Assembly: GCA_934154805.1 (NCBI GenBank)
Contig: CAKPGM010000002.1
Coordinates: forward strand, 69,408 to 133,407
Source: an uncultured Clostridia bacterium
GTDB taxonomy: Bacteria > Bacillota > Clostridia > TANB77 > CAG-508
Length of the DNA: 64,000 bases
Direction of reading: 5' to 3'
Shown: in pieces, positions 52,845 through 61,023 of the stretch
Numbering within the stretch: position 1 is the first letter of the stretch
How the letters are laid out: the number at the start of each line of letters is the position of its first letter
Notes under the pieces: generated by a model
Told to the model about the DNA's origin: nothing
Seen by the model: the letters and a program-made list of their open reading frames with translations, nothing else
Databases searched by the model: none
Position numbers and translations under genes: made by a program

Positions 52845-54368
52845 ATGTCTATAAAATTATCAAAAAATAATTTATGCATAAATCAAATAATTGGACAAAA
52901 GACTGAAAAAATTGTAATAGAAGGAGATGAAATTGTACCAGATGTAAAGCCGGATATTCTAAATGTAGTATCTGCGAATGGAAATGTCTGCATATATAAA
53001 AAAGATGTGCAAGATGGAAGAGTAAAGTTAGATGGAAGTGTAAATGTATATGTTATATATATTGCTGATGATGAAAAAGCACAAATGAGAGCGTTAAATG
53101 CTTGTATAGACTTTTCTAAAACAATAGATATGAAAGAAGTAAAAGCTGGAATGCAGGTAGAATGTAGGACAGAGTTACTGAATATAGAATGTAAAATTTT
53201 AAATGGTAGAAAAATAAATCTAAGAGCGAATACACAAGTAACTTTAACTGCATATTCAAGAGGCAACATTGACTACATAAATAAAATAGACAATGCAAAT
53301 GACTTACAATTATTAAATGAGAATATTACCATAAATTCATTATTAGGAAGTGGCACGACTAAGGTATATGCAAAAGATACAGTATCAATAGAAAGTACAG
53401 ATAACTTGTCAGAAATAATGAATGTTACAATGACAATTGCAAACAGAGAAAATAAGATTAGCTATAATAAAGTATTAACAAAGGCGGATGCAGTATTTAA
53501 AATAACATATCTAACAGATGACAACAGAGTAAATACTGCCAATGCAACAATTCCGATAATGGGATTTATAGATATGCAAGATGTAAATGAAGATAATATT
53601 TGTGATGTTTCTTATGAACTAAGAAATATACTAATAAAACCGAATAATGTAGAAGAACATTCAATGCATGTAGAGGCAGAACTTGAAATTCTATGTTTTG
53701 TTTATAAAAAACAAGAAGTAAATATGATACAAGATTTATATAGCAAAACAATGGAATTACAATATACACAAAAGAATGTCAAAGTAATAAGAAATAAAGA
53801 GGAAATTTCTGAAACATTTAATTTCAGAAAACAGGAAAAAATAGATGAAATAAGACAAAATAAATTATTTGATGTATCAGCAAGAACATCAATAATAAGT
53901 ACTCAAATAGAAGATGGAAAAATAATATATCAAGGAGAAATAAACTTAACCTTTATGTATCAAGAATCAACATCTTCAAGAATAGGAGTAAAAAGTTTAG
54001 TAGAGCCTTTTGAATATACTGTTACATCTCAAAATATAACAACAAAAACGAAAATAGATACAAATATCGAAATATTAAAACAAGATTTTATAGTAACAGC
54101 AGATAGCAATGTAGAAGTAAAAATAGATTTAAACTTTAGATTAAATCTATCAAAAGAAAGAGAATTGAGATTGATTGACAGTATAGACGAATCGAAAGAA
54201 AGTAACAGAGAAACGTTTAGCATAGTAATATATTACACTAAAGAAGGGGATACATTGTGGAATATTGCTAAAAAATTCGGAAGCACAGTGGATGAAATAG
54301 TAAGGGTAAATAACATAGAAAATCCAGATGTAATTATGCCAGGAGAGCAATTATTTATACCAAGATAA
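52845..54368 (+). CDS. SPOCS (DUF3794) and LysM domain protein
   Basis: A 507-residue protein. The early segment EIVPDVKPDILNVVSANGNVCIYKKDVQDGRVKLDGSVNVYVIYIADDE is the SPOCS/DUF3794 pattern, repeated at about residues 150-260 and 330-430. The last ~50 residues are a LysM domain (YTKEGDTLWNIAKKFGSTVDEIVRVNNIENPDVIMPGEQLFIP). LysM binds peptidoglycan, and such proteins belong to the spore envelope in Clostridia. GAGGAGG precedes ATG. Confidence 0.9.
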   Translation: MSIKLSKNNLCINQIIGQKTEKIVIEGDEIVPDVKPDILNVVSANGNVCIYKKDVQDGRVKLDGSVNVYVIYIADDEKAQMRALNACIDFSKTIDMKEVKAGMQVECRTELLNIECKILNGRKINLRANTQVTLTAYSRGNIDYINKIDNANDLQLLNENITINSLLGSGTTKVYAKDTVSIESTDNLSEIMNVTMTIANRENKISYNKVLTKADAVFKITYLTDDNRVNTANATIPIMGFIDMQDVNEDNICDVSYELRNILIKPNNVEEHSMHVEAELEILCFVYKKQEVNMIQDLYSKTMELQYTQKNVKVIRNKEEISETFNFRKQEKIDEIRQNKLFDVSARTSIISTQIEDGKIIYQGEINLTFMYQESTSSRIGVKSLVEPFEYTVTSQNITTKTKIDTNIEILKQDFIVTADSNVEVKIDLNFRLNLSKERELRLIDSIDESKESNRETFSIVIYYTKEGDTLWNIAKKFGSTVDEIVRVNNIENPDVIMPGEQLFIPR

Positions 54369-54389
54369 GGGATGATTTAATCATCCCTT
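54367..54389 (+). terminator. Hairpin after SPOCS/LysM gene
   Basis: Stem AAGGGATGA/TCATCCCTT (54367-54375 with 54381-54389). The tail is AT-rich but not a clean T-run; partial read-through into yunB is possible. Confidence 0.6.
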
Positions 54390-54435
54390 TAATTAAAATA
54401 TATAATTCAATTTGCAAAGGAAGGATTCTAGCAAA

Positions 54436-55146
54436 ATGAGAGAAGATAAAATATATTCAAGAACTAGATTTTGCATTACAGGAAAAGCAACTAAGTTTAA
54501 TAAAAATAAAGCTAGTATTTTTTTTAGTTCTGTTTTTGTAATAATAATAGCAGTATTTACTTTCTATATTATACGAAGTGCGATAAATCCTATAATAGAT
54601 GAATTGTGTATAGATAAAGCAAAAAACATAGCAACTAAAATCTCAAATGAAGAAGCAACAGTTGTTATGGATAAATATTGTTATGATGACTTGATTACAA
54701 TAATTAGAGATAACGATGGGAATATAAAAATATTAAAAACAAACACGAAGAATATAAATCAAATAATGTCAGATATACCTGTAAATATGTTAGATAAATT
54801 CAAGCAATCTGAAAATGCTAATATATCACTGTACTTAGGAAGCTTATTAGGGACTAAGATTTTTTCGGCAACGGGACCAAAAATAAATATAAAAATTGCA
54901 AATGTGGGGAATGTAGACACAAAGTTAAAATCAGAATTTACATCTCAAGGAATAAATCAAACGCTACATAGAATATATTTGGAGCTTAACTGCGAAGTTA
55001 CAATACTTACTCCATATGATACAATAAAACAGAAAATTGATAATCAAGTTTTGATAGCAGAATCGGTAATAGTGGGGGATGTACCATATTCATATTACAA
55101 TATGAATGGGAATGGAGAAACAACAATAATACCAGGAGTAGAATAA
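54436..55146 (+). CDS. yunB: Sporulation protein YunB
   Basis: A 236-residue protein with one N-terminal membrane segment (~27-47). AINPIIDELCIDKAKNIATKISNEEA, IPVNMLDKFKQSENANISLYLGSLLGTKIFSATGPKINIKI and LHRIYLELNCEVTILTPYDT match YunB. It is expressed in the mother cell and affects spore formation. I chose ATG 54436; the in-frame TTG at 54412 lies upstream of the AAAGGAAGG site. Confidence 0.9.
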   Translation: MREDKIYSRTRFCITGKATKFNKNKASIFFSSVFVIIIAVFTFYIIRSAINPIIDELCIDKAKNIATKISNEEATVVMDKYCYDDLITIIRDNDGNIKILKTNTKNINQIMSDIPVNMLDKFKQSENANISLYLGSLLGTKIFSATGPKINIKIANVGNVDTKLKSEFTSQGINQTLHRIYLELNCEVTILTPYDTIKQKIDNQVLIAESVIVGDVPYSYYNMNGNGETTIIPGVE

Positions 55147-55153
55147 AAATAAG

Positions 55154-55182
55154 AAAACTTGGAAGTTTGACTTCCAAGTTTT
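55154..55182. terminator. Bidirectional terminator between yunB and rpsI
   Basis: A perfect 12-bp stem (55154-55165 with 55171-55182) with a TTTGA loop, A-rich on the left and T-rich on the right. Confidence 0.88.
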
Positions 55183-55195
55183 GTATATATAAATA

Positions 55196-55603
55196 TTATC
55201 TCTTTGAGAATTGTGGAGCTTTTCTAGCTTTTTTAAGACCATATTTCTTTCTTTCCTTTTTACGAGGATCTCTTGTTAAGAATCCGTTTGATTTTAAAAC
55301 AGGTCTATATTCTAAATTAGCAGCATTTAAAGCTCTTGCTATACCGTGACGAACTGCACCAGCTTGACCAGAGAATCCGCCTCCTTTAACTGTTGCTATA
55401 ACATCAAATTTATCTAATGTATTTGTAGCTGTTAAAGGTTGTTTTACTATAACTCTAAGTGTTTCTTCTCCGAAATATTCTTCTAATTTTTGACCATTAA
55501 CTGTAATATTTCCTTTTCCACTCATTAATCTAACTCTAGCAATTGAACTTTTTCTTCTTCCTGTACCATTAAATACTACTTGTTCCTTTTTTGTTCTAGG
55601 CAT
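55196..55603 (-). CDS. rpsI: 30S ribosomal protein S9
   Basis: A 135-residue protein with VFNGTGRRKSSIARVRL near the start, ALNAANLEYRPVLKSNGFLTRDPRKKERKKYGLKKARKAPQFSKR at the end in pieces typical of S9, including the terminal SKR that reaches the P site. It follows rplM by 18 nt on the minus strand, the usual pairing. Confidence 0.97.
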   Translation of the reverse strand: MPRTKKEQVVFNGTGRRKSSIARVRLMSGKGNITVNGQKLEEYFGEETLRVIVKQPLTATNTLDKFDVIATVKGGGFSGQAGAVRHGIARALNAANLEYRPVLKSNGFLTRDPRKKERKKYGLKKARKAPQFSKR

Positions 55604-55621
55604 TTCTTATTTCCCTCCTAA

Positions 55622-56056
55622 TTAAAAATTCCATACTTCTGGTTTTTGAGCCATATTTTCATGCTCGCTACCTGCGTATACTCTTAACTTTTTAGCCATT
55701 TGTCTTCCTAAGCTATTATGAGGAAGCATACCTGTTACAGCTAAAGTCATCATTTTTTCTGGTTTATTTGCTAACATATCCTTAGCTTGGATTTCTTTCA
55801 TTCCTCCGATATATGAAGAATGATGTCTATAAATTTTTTGTGTTGCTTTGTGTCCTGTTAAAACTACATCTGCACAATTTATGATAATAACGTGATCACC
55901 AACATCCATATTAGGAGTATAAGTAGGTTTGTGTTTTCCTCTTAAAAGTTTAGCAGCTTCTGCAGCAACTCTTCCTAAAGGCTTATTAGCGGCATCAATT
56001 ATATACCATTTTCTGCTTATTTCATCTTTTTTAATACTATAAGTTGTATTATTCAT
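55622..56056 (-). CDS. rplM: 50S ribosomal protein L13
   Basis: A 144-residue protein with RKWYIIDAANKPLGRVAAEAAKLLRGKHKPTYTPNMDVGDHVIIINC, KIYRHHSSYIGGMKE and GMLPHNSLGRQMAKKLRVYAGSEHEN, all L13 signatures. First gene of the rplM-rpsI operon, preceded by a ~100-nt leader. Confidence 0.97.
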   Translation of the reverse strand: MNNTTYSIKKDEISRKWYIIDAANKPLGRVAAEAAKLLRGKHKPTYTPNMDVGDHVIIINCADVVLTGHKATQKIYRHHSSYIGGMKEIQAKDMLANKPEKMMTLAVTGMLPHNSLGRQMAKKLRVYAGSEHENMAQKPEVWNF

Positions 56057-56156
56057 GGTAAAAAATACCCTCCATTCAAATTTAATTTCTATATATATGA
56101 AATCATATAATAAAACTACCGGGGAGAAGTTTTACATATGTCATATTCAATAACGC
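56057..56156 (-). promoter_or_regulatory. rplM leader with hairpin
   Basis: The untranslated leader on the minus strand contains AAAACTTCTCCCCGGTAGTTTT (complement at 56112-56134, shown in parts: arms AAAACT and AGTTTT around a GC-rich loop). It is the only GC-rich block in the area and lies where L13 leaders regulate their operon. Confidence 0.5.
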
Positions 56157-56162
56157 TATAAT

Positions 56163-56191
56163 ATTGTATTACATAATTGGCTAAAAGTCAA
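56163..56191 (-). promoter_or_regulatory. Promoter of rplM-rpsI
   Basis: Minus strand: TTGACT (56191-56186), 17-bp spacer, TACAAT (56168-56163). Confidence 0.8.
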
Positions 56192-56260
56192 GGGAAAATT
56201 GAAAAAATGTAGGTACAAAAAGCAAAACTGAAAAATAATATAAAATATCGAGGAAAAATA

Positions 56261-56289
56261 TTGTCATATTTTGACAAATATGATAGAAT
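56261..56289 (+). promoter_or_regulatory. Promoter with overlapping dyad
   Basis: TTGTCA at 56261-56266, 17-bp spacer, TAGAAT at 56284-56289. The inverted repeat TTGTCA/TGACAA (56261-56266, 56272-56277) covers the -35 box and may be an operator. Confidence 0.55.
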
Positions 56290-56322
56290 TCAAATATATA
56301 ATAAAGAAAGGAAAGTAAAAGA

Positions 56323-56589
56323 ATGGATGCAAAAACAACAGGAATTGTTGCTTATTTAACTTGGATAGGATTTCTTGTAGCTCTTTTAGCTGGAGATAAA
56401 GAAGGAGCTAAATTCCACATTAATCAAGCATTAGTAGTACTTTTATTCTCACTATTATCAGTTGTTCCTCTTATAGGATGGATATGGTCAATATTTATGG
56501 TAGTATGCTGGTTTATAGGATTTATAGCAGCTATCAATGGAGAAGAAAAAGAAATTCCACTATTAGGAAAAATAAAAATAATAAAATAA
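56323..56589 (+). CDS. DUF4870-like small membrane protein
   Basis: An 88-residue protein with TTGIVAYLTWIGFLVALLAGDKEGAKFHINQALVVLLFSLLSVVPLIGWIWSIFMVVCWFIGFIAAINGEEKEIPLLGKI in pieces: three hydrophobic segments, the conserved FHxNQAL motif and the closing IPLLGKI. These are DUF4870 features. Function unknown. It has its own promoter and terminator. Confidence 0.8.
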   Translation: MDAKTTGIVAYLTWIGFLVALLAGDKEGAKFHINQALVVLLFSLLSVVPLIGWIWSIFMVVCWFIGFIAAINGEEKEIPLLGKIKIIK

Positions 56590-56597
56590 GCAAACAT

Positions 56598-56626
56598 AAA
56601 GCTATCTTGAAAAAGGTAGCTTTTTT
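56598..56626 (+). terminator. Terminator of DUF4870-like gene
   Basis: An 11-bp stem (56598-56608 with 56613-56623, one G-T pair), GAAA loop, T-run. Confidence 0.88.
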
Positions 56627-56645
56627 ATAAATTTACGCAAAACAG

Positions 56646-56674
56646 TTGACTTTTAGCTAAAAGTATAGTAAAAT
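56646..56674 (+). promoter_or_regulatory. Promoter of infC-rpmI-rplT
   Basis: TTGACT at 56646-56651, 17-bp spacer, TAAAAT at 56669-56674; start of transcription near 56681. Confidence 0.8.
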
Positions 56675-56680
56675 AATTAT

Positions 56681-56823
56681 TGTTCAAGAAGAAGCAATCC
56701 ACTTCTCACCTTAGTAGTAGTTACAAAAGGTAGGAAATATTAACATTTATAATATGCAAATATTATAGTTTTATTGTGGGTTGGCTTATTGAAGTCAATC
56801 TTATTTTTTTGGAGGTGTTTTTT
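56681..56823 (+). promoter_or_regulatory. infC leader with attenuator (L20-leader type)
   Basis: A terminator stem (56779-56787 with 56792-56800) is followed by TTATTTTTTT just before the ribosome site. An alternative helix, CAATCCAC (56695-56702) with GTGGGTTG (56776-56783), would use the left side of that stem, so the two exclude each other. In Bacillus the same operon is controlled by L20 binding its leader. Confidence 0.75.
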
Positions 56824-57339
56824 ATAAAACAAGAATTACTAATTAATGAAAAAATTAGAGCAAGGGAAGTTCAAGTAATAGGAGCTAATGGAGAAAAATT
56901 AGGAGTTATGTCTTTGAATGATGCATTAGACAAAGCAGCAGAAGCAAAGCTAGACTTAGCATTAGTAGCACCTAACACAGAACCACCAGTTTGCAAACTT
57001 ATGAATTATGGAAAATATAAGTTTGAGCAAGCTAAAAAAGAAAAAGAAGCAAGAAAAAATCAAAAAACTTTTGAAATCAAAGAACTAAGAATTACACCAA
57101 ATATCGAACAACACGATTTTGATTTTAAGGCAAAAAATGCAAGAAGATTCTTAGAAGATGGAAACAAAGTAAAAATAACTGTTAGATTTAGAGGAAGAGA
57201 GTTAAACTATGTAAAAGCGGGAGAAGAAACTCTAAACGAATTCATAGAAAATCTATCAGATATTGCTAATGTCGAAAAGAAACCTTTATTAGAAGGTAAA
57301 AATATGTTTGTAATATTAGCTAGAAAAACAGAAAAATAA
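56824..57339 (+). CDS. infC: Translation initiation factor IF-3, AUA start
   Basis: The 171-residue product has ELLINEKIRAREVQVIGANGEKLGVM at the N-terminus, PPVCKLMNYGKYKFEQAKKEKEARKNQK in the linker and KELRITPNIEQHDFDFKAKNARRFL in the C-terminal domain, all IF-3. The strong GGAGGTG site is 8 nt before ATA at 56824, and the family N-terminus begins there. Rare AUU/AUA starts are known for infC and allow IF-3 to limit its own synthesis. A GTG at 56776 would add 16 residues encoded inside the attenuator and is rejected. Confidence 0.93.
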   Translation: MKQELLINEKIRAREVQVIGANGEKLGVMSLNDALDKAAEAKLDLALVAPNTEPPVCKLMNYGKYKFEQAKKEKEARKNQKTFEIKELRITPNIEQHDFDFKAKNARRFLEDGNKVKITVRFRGRELNYVKAGEETLNEFIENLSDIANVEKKPLLEGKNMFVILARKTEK

Positions 57340-57414
57340 TTAAGAAATATTTATAGTTAATAAAACTATTTATATATATGGGATTGCCCAAAAAACAATA
57401 AGGAGGAAAATATT

Positions 57415-57618
57415 ATGCCAAAACTAAAAACAAATAAAGCTGCTAAAAAAAGATATTCATATACAGCAACTGGAAAAGTTAAAAGAACAAAATCTAATAG
57501 AAGACACTTATTAGCTAGAAAAACTTCTAGAGCTAAATCAAGAGGAAAAGTACAAGATGCTTATGCAGATAAGACATGCGAAGCAGGAATCAAGAAACTA
57601 TTACCATATGGTAATTAA
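57415..57618 (+). CDS. rpmI: 50S ribosomal protein L35
   Basis: A 67-residue basic protein: MPKLKTNKAAKKRYSYTATGKVKR..., RRHLLARKTSRAKSR. Typical L35 in length and sequence, second gene of the infC operon, preceded by AAGGAGG. Confidence 0.97.
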   Translation: MPKLKTNKAAKKRYSYTATGKVKRTKSNRRHLLARKTSRAKSRGKVQDAYADKTCEAGIKKLLPYGN

Positions 57619-57650
57619 TCAATAAAATAGGGATTAGGAAGGTGATATAA

Positions 57651-58004
57651 ATGGCAAGAGTAAAAACAGCAATAATTACAAGAAAAAAACATAACAAAAT
57701 ATTAAAAAGAGCAAAAGGATATTATGGTGCAAAACACTATAGATTCAGAATGGCTAAACAACAAGTTATGAAATCTGGAAACTATGCATATGTAGGAAGA
57801 AAAGACAAAAAATCTAACTTCAGAAAATTATGGATAGCAAGAATAAATGCAGCAGCAAGAATGAATGGATTAACATATAGCCAATTAATCAATGGATTAA
57901 AGAAGGCTAATGTTGTAATCAACAGAAAAATGTTAGCTGAAATGGCAGTATCAGATCCAGCAGCTTTTACAAAAGTTGCAGAATTAGCAAAAAAAGCAAA
58001 ATAA
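57651..58004 (+). CDS. rplT: 50S ribosomal protein L20
   Basis: A 117-residue protein: MARVKTAIITRKKHNKILKRAKGYYG, YAYVGRKDKKSNFRKLWIARINAAARMNGLTYSQLINGLKKA. It is both a large-subunit assembly protein and, in Bacillus, the repressor of this operon through the leader. Confidence 0.97.
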   Translation: MARVKTAIITRKKHNKILKRAKGYYGAKHYRFRMAKQQVMKSGNYAYVGRKDKKSNFRKLWIARINAAARMNGLTYSQLINGLKKANVVINRKMLAEMAVSDPAAFTKVAELAKKAK

Positions 58005-58013
58005 TTTGAGAAG

Positions 58014-58042
58014 AAAATTGTAGAGAATTTGTCTACAATTTT
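58014..58042 (+). terminator. Terminator of infC-rpmI-rplT
   Basis: An 11-bp perfect stem (58014-58024 with 58032-58042) followed by T-run. tcdA starts 28 nt later. Confidence 0.88.
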
Positions 58043-58069
58043 TTTTCGTATTGAGAAAGAAGAAAAATT

Positions 58070-58762
58070 ATGAATGAATGGCTAAAAAGAGAAGAATTAT
58101 TAATAGGAAGAGAAAATATAGAAAAGCTTAATAAATCAACTGTTGCAGTGTTTGGATGTGGAGGCGTTGGTTCATATGCACTAGAAGCGCTTGTAAGAGT
58201 TGGAGTTGGAAATATTGTATTAGTTGATAAAGATATAGTGGATATAACAAATATAAATAGACAACTAATTGCAGATACAACAACAGTTGGACAAGATAAA
58301 GTTGAAGTTGCAAAACAAAGAGCTTTAAGAATAAATCCAAATATAAACATAGAAATACATAAGTGCTTTTATGATGAGGATCATACAGACTTAGTAAAAC
58401 CAGAATATGACTATATAGTTGATGCAATTGATTCTGTAAAATCAAAAATATCATTAATACGAGAAGCACATACTAAGAATGTAAAAATAATATCTGCTAT
58501 GGGAATGGGAAATAAATTAAATCCAACTATGCTAGAAGTAGCAGATATTAGCAAAACAGAAGTGTGTCCTCTTGCAAAAGTAGTAAGAAAAAGGCTAAGA
58601 GAAATGGGAATAAATCATACAAAAGTGGTGTATTCAAAAGAGGGAGTGAAAAGAGCAGATACTTCGTTAGAAAACAAAGGAACAACTGCAAGTATAAGCT
58701 TTGTACCATCTGCCTGTGGTTTAATAATGGCAAGTGAAATAGTAAAAGATATAATATCCTAA
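58070..58762 (+). CDS. tcdA: tRNA threonylcarbamoyladenosine dehydratase TcdA
   Basis: A 230-residue E1-like ATP enzyme. VAVFGCGGVGSYALEALVRVGVGNIVLVDKDIVDITNINRQL (in parts) is the ThiF-type nucleotide site; VDAIDSVKSKISLI and the CPLAKVVRKRLRE segment are typical of TcdA/CsdL. It cyclises t6A37 in tRNAs that read ANN codons. The final residues overlap the convergent terminator with dacF. Confidence 0.92.
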   Translation: MNEWLKREELLIGRENIEKLNKSTVAVFGCGGVGSYALEALVRVGVGNIVLVDKDIVDITNINRQLIADTTTVGQDKVEVAKQRALRINPNINIEIHKCFYDEDHTDLVKPEYDYIVDAIDSVKSKISLIREAHTKNVKIISAMGMGNKLNPTMLEVADISKTEVCPLAKVVRKRLREMGINHTKVVYSKEGVKRADTSLENKGTTASISFVPSACGLIMASEIVKDIIS

Positions 58763-58786
58763 GAGAAAATCTCCTAGGATATTTTT
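58753..58786. terminator. Convergent terminator
   Basis: AATATCCTA (58753-58761) pairs with TAGGATATT (58775-58783); an inner GAG/CTC extends it. It includes the tcdA stop codon. Confidence 0.8.
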
Positions 58787-60048
58787 TATCTAAATAAAGT
58801 TAATCCGTTATTTAAAGTATTTTTTAAAATGTTCGAAAATTTTAATTTTGAAACTTCTTTATCAGCGATTAAATTAACAGTTGAAACAACACTTCCGTTA
58901 ATACTATAAGATATTTCTCCAAGCTTTTGACCTTGTAAGATAGGAGCGGTAACTGTTTCGTCTAAGGTAATTTCTTGAGAAATTTCTCCTTTGTTTGACT
59001 TTGAAGTAAGAACCTGAGCATCATTTTCTAAAATAGCATTTACGGTATTTCTAGATCCTTTATTAACAGTTATTTCTTTGACTACATCTCCTTTTTTTCC
59101 GAATTCAGTAACAGAATAATTATTAAATCCATAATCTAACAGCTTTTGAGCACTTGCAAAACGTGTCTTTGGATTAGGAGCTTTTAAAACAACACTAATT
59201 AGAGATAACCCGTTTCTAGTTGCAGAAGCTGACAAATTATATAAAGCAAGAGAAGTAGAACCAGTTTTTAGTCCAGTGCAACCGCTATAATTACGAACTA
59301 ATTTATTTGTATTAACCAAGCTAGACTTTCCATCTCGTAGTGAATCCATCCATATAGTTGTATACTTTGTTATAGAAGGATGATTTTGCAAAAGTTCTCT
59401 AGACATTATTGCAATATCATATGCAGATGTTAGGTGACCATCTTCATCAATTCCATGGCAATTTTTAAAAGTAGTATCATTCATTCCAAGAGCCTGAGCT
59501 TTTTCGTTCATTTTAGAAACAAAAGCTTCTTGACTGCCTTCTAAGTAATTAGCCATTGCAACAACACAATCATTTGCAGAAACAATACAAATAGCTTTTA
59601 ACATTTCATCAACAGTAAGCGTTTCTCTAACATCAAGCCAAATCTGAGAACCACCCATAGCAGCTGCGTCTTCTGTGCAAGGTACTGTATCTGTTAAACT
59701 AATTCTACCACTATCAACAGCTTCCATAATTAAAAGTAAACTCATAATTTTGGTAACACTTGCAGGACGCAACTTTTCATGCATATTATGGTCGTAAATA
59801 ATTAAACCAGAAGATTGCTCAATAAGGCAAGCTGATTCGCAATCTAAACTTAAAGGATTATCTGTAACAGTGGACGAATCAGAAATAAGACCAGCACTTG
59901 TTTCTTTAGACTCAAGAGGTTTAGATTGATTACACCAAACATATTGCGTGTTTTGAACAGCGAACTGAACATTTATAAAAACATTGCTAAATAACAAAAT
60001 AAAACAAAGAAAAGTGACAATTAAACATTTTTTATAAAAAGAGTGCAT
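58786..60048 (-). CDS. dacF: D-alanyl-D-alanine carboxypeptidase (DacF/PBP5 type)
   Basis: A 420-residue exported enzyme with an N-terminal signal segment (~8-30). Active-site motifs are S97-V-T-K100, S157-A-N159 and K261-T-G263. A C-terminal PBP5-type beta domain (~300-385) and a final amphipathic stretch follow. It trims the terminal D-Ala of peptidoglycan stem peptides. DacF-type enzymes often act in spores, but this could equally be the vegetative enzyme, so the symbol is tentative. Confidence 0.88.
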   Translation of the reverse strand: MHSFYKKCLIVTFLCFILLFSNVFINVQFAVQNTQYVWCNQSKPLESKETSAGLISDSSTVTDNPLSLDCESACLIEQSSGLIIYDHNMHEKLRPASVTKIMSLLLIMEAVDSGRISLTDTVPCTEDAAAMGGSQIWLDVRETLTVDEMLKAICIVSANDCVVAMANYLEGSQEAFVSKMNEKAQALGMNDTTFKNCHGIDEDGHLTSAYDIAIMSRELLQNHPSITKYTTIWMDSLRDGKSSLVNTNKLVRNYSGCTGLKTGSTSLALYNLSASATRNGLSLISVVLKAPNPKTRFASAQKLLDYGFNNYSVTEFGKKGDVVKEITVNKGSRNTVNAILENDAQVLTSKSNKGEISQEITLDETVTAPILQGQKLGEISYSINGSVVSTVNLIADKEVSKLKFSNILKNTLNNGLTLFR

Positions 60049-60109
60049 AAAAAAATCCTCCTAATGTAATATTAATAAATAATATTCACGTAAGGGGGAA
60101 ATATGCAAA

Positions 60110-60784
60110 CTAAACTAATTTTACAATTTTCACACTAACAGTTTTGTCATCTGTACTAAAATATAGCTTAATATCATTTGAAGTATTATTTTTAAATTTT
60201 AAATCAACCGAACCATAAGAAACGGCAGCATCTTTGCCTTCTGGAACATAAGAAACTTTTTTACCGTGAGGATGTCTTTCGACTACCTCTAAGTCAGGAA
60301 CAGCTAAAACAGCATTGTATAAAGTACTACTGACTTGACAATTTCCACCTCCAAGTGCTTGAACTGTTTCGCCATTAACAAATACACTTGCTTCTTTGTA
60401 ACCATCTTCAGCCGTAGAAGGACCTATAGTTCCACAAAAAGAAAAAGTTTCTCCTTTAGAAACAACAGTACCATCTAATTTTCCGCAAGTAATTCTAATA
60501 TTAGTAAGTCTACCTTCGGGACTTGAACCTAAATTAGTTGAATATGAAGCAATTTCTTCTTCTTTTGGAGTAGAAACAGCATTTTCTATTTTATTTGCAA
60601 TTTCATTAGACTTTTGATTATTTCCTAAAATATTAGAATTTTCTAAGGCAAGTTTTGCTTCATTGTTCATAGAATTATTATTTGTATTGCTTTTATCTCT
60701 GAAAATAAAAAATAAGATACCAACTAAAATGATTATTAAAATTATTATCCAAATATATGAATGATTTTTGTTACCAGAACTCAT
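60110..60784 (-). CDS. VanW-like envelope protein
   Basis: A 224-residue protein with one N-terminal membrane segment (~8-27), an Asn-rich linker and a VanW domain: RLTNIRITCGKLDGTVVSKGETFSFCGTIGPSTAEDGYKEA (in parts), GGGNCQVSSTLYNAVL and ERHPHGKKVSYVPEGKDAAVSYGSVDLKF. VanW proteins are linked to peptidoglycan, with no proven activity. It lies upstream of dacF on the same strand, suggesting joint work in the wall. Confidence 0.88.
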   Translation of the reverse strand: MSSGNKNHSYIWIIILIIILVGILFFIFRDKSNTNNNSMNNEAKLALENSNILGNNQKSNEIANKIENAVSTPKEEEIASYSTNLGSSPEGRLTNIRITCGKLDGTVVSKGETFSFCGTIGPSTAEDGYKEASVFVNGETVQALGGGNCQVSSTLYNAVLAVPDLEVVERHPHGKKVSYVPEGKDAAVSYGSVDLKFKNNTSNDIKLYFSTDDKTVSVKIVKLV

Positions 60785-60851
60785 AATTTTACACCTCTAA
60801 AACTAGTATGTGCAAAAAAAGAGGTAGTATACAGTTAATTAAAAAATTTGA

Positions 60852-60882
60852 ATTTTAATTAAATAAGTAATTTAATTAAAAT
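60852..60882 (-). promoter_or_regulatory. 13-bp perfect inverted repeat upstream of VanW-like gene
   Basis: ATTTTAATTAAAT (60852-60864), AAGTA, ATTTAATTAAAAT (60870-60882). It is pure A/T but perfectly symmetric over 26 positions and lies ~70 nt upstream of the start, where an operator would be. Confidence 0.4.
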
Positions 60883-60991
60883 CTCTATATTAAATATATA
60901 GCATAACAGTAACGAAAAATCAATACTGGAAAATTAAGAAAAATGGAAAGCAGGAGAAAATGGATTTCCAATACACATAGAATAAAAATAA

Positions 60992-61023
60992 GTAAAAGAC
61001 TATTGCAAGCAATAGCCTTTTAC
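60992..61023 (-). terminator. Terminator of DUF4364 gene
   Basis: A 14-bp stem with one mismatch (60992-61005 with 61010-61023) and CAAG loop; the minus-strand tail is TTATTTTTATT. Confidence 0.8.

Noticed and set aside
55167..55349. Plus-strand 60-codon frame over rpsI
   Set aside because: Complete shadow of the ribosomal protein gene.
56776..56823. GTG start giving a 187-residue IF-3
   Set aside because: The extra 16 residues are encoded by the attenuator and have no ribosome site; the family N-terminus begins at the ATA.
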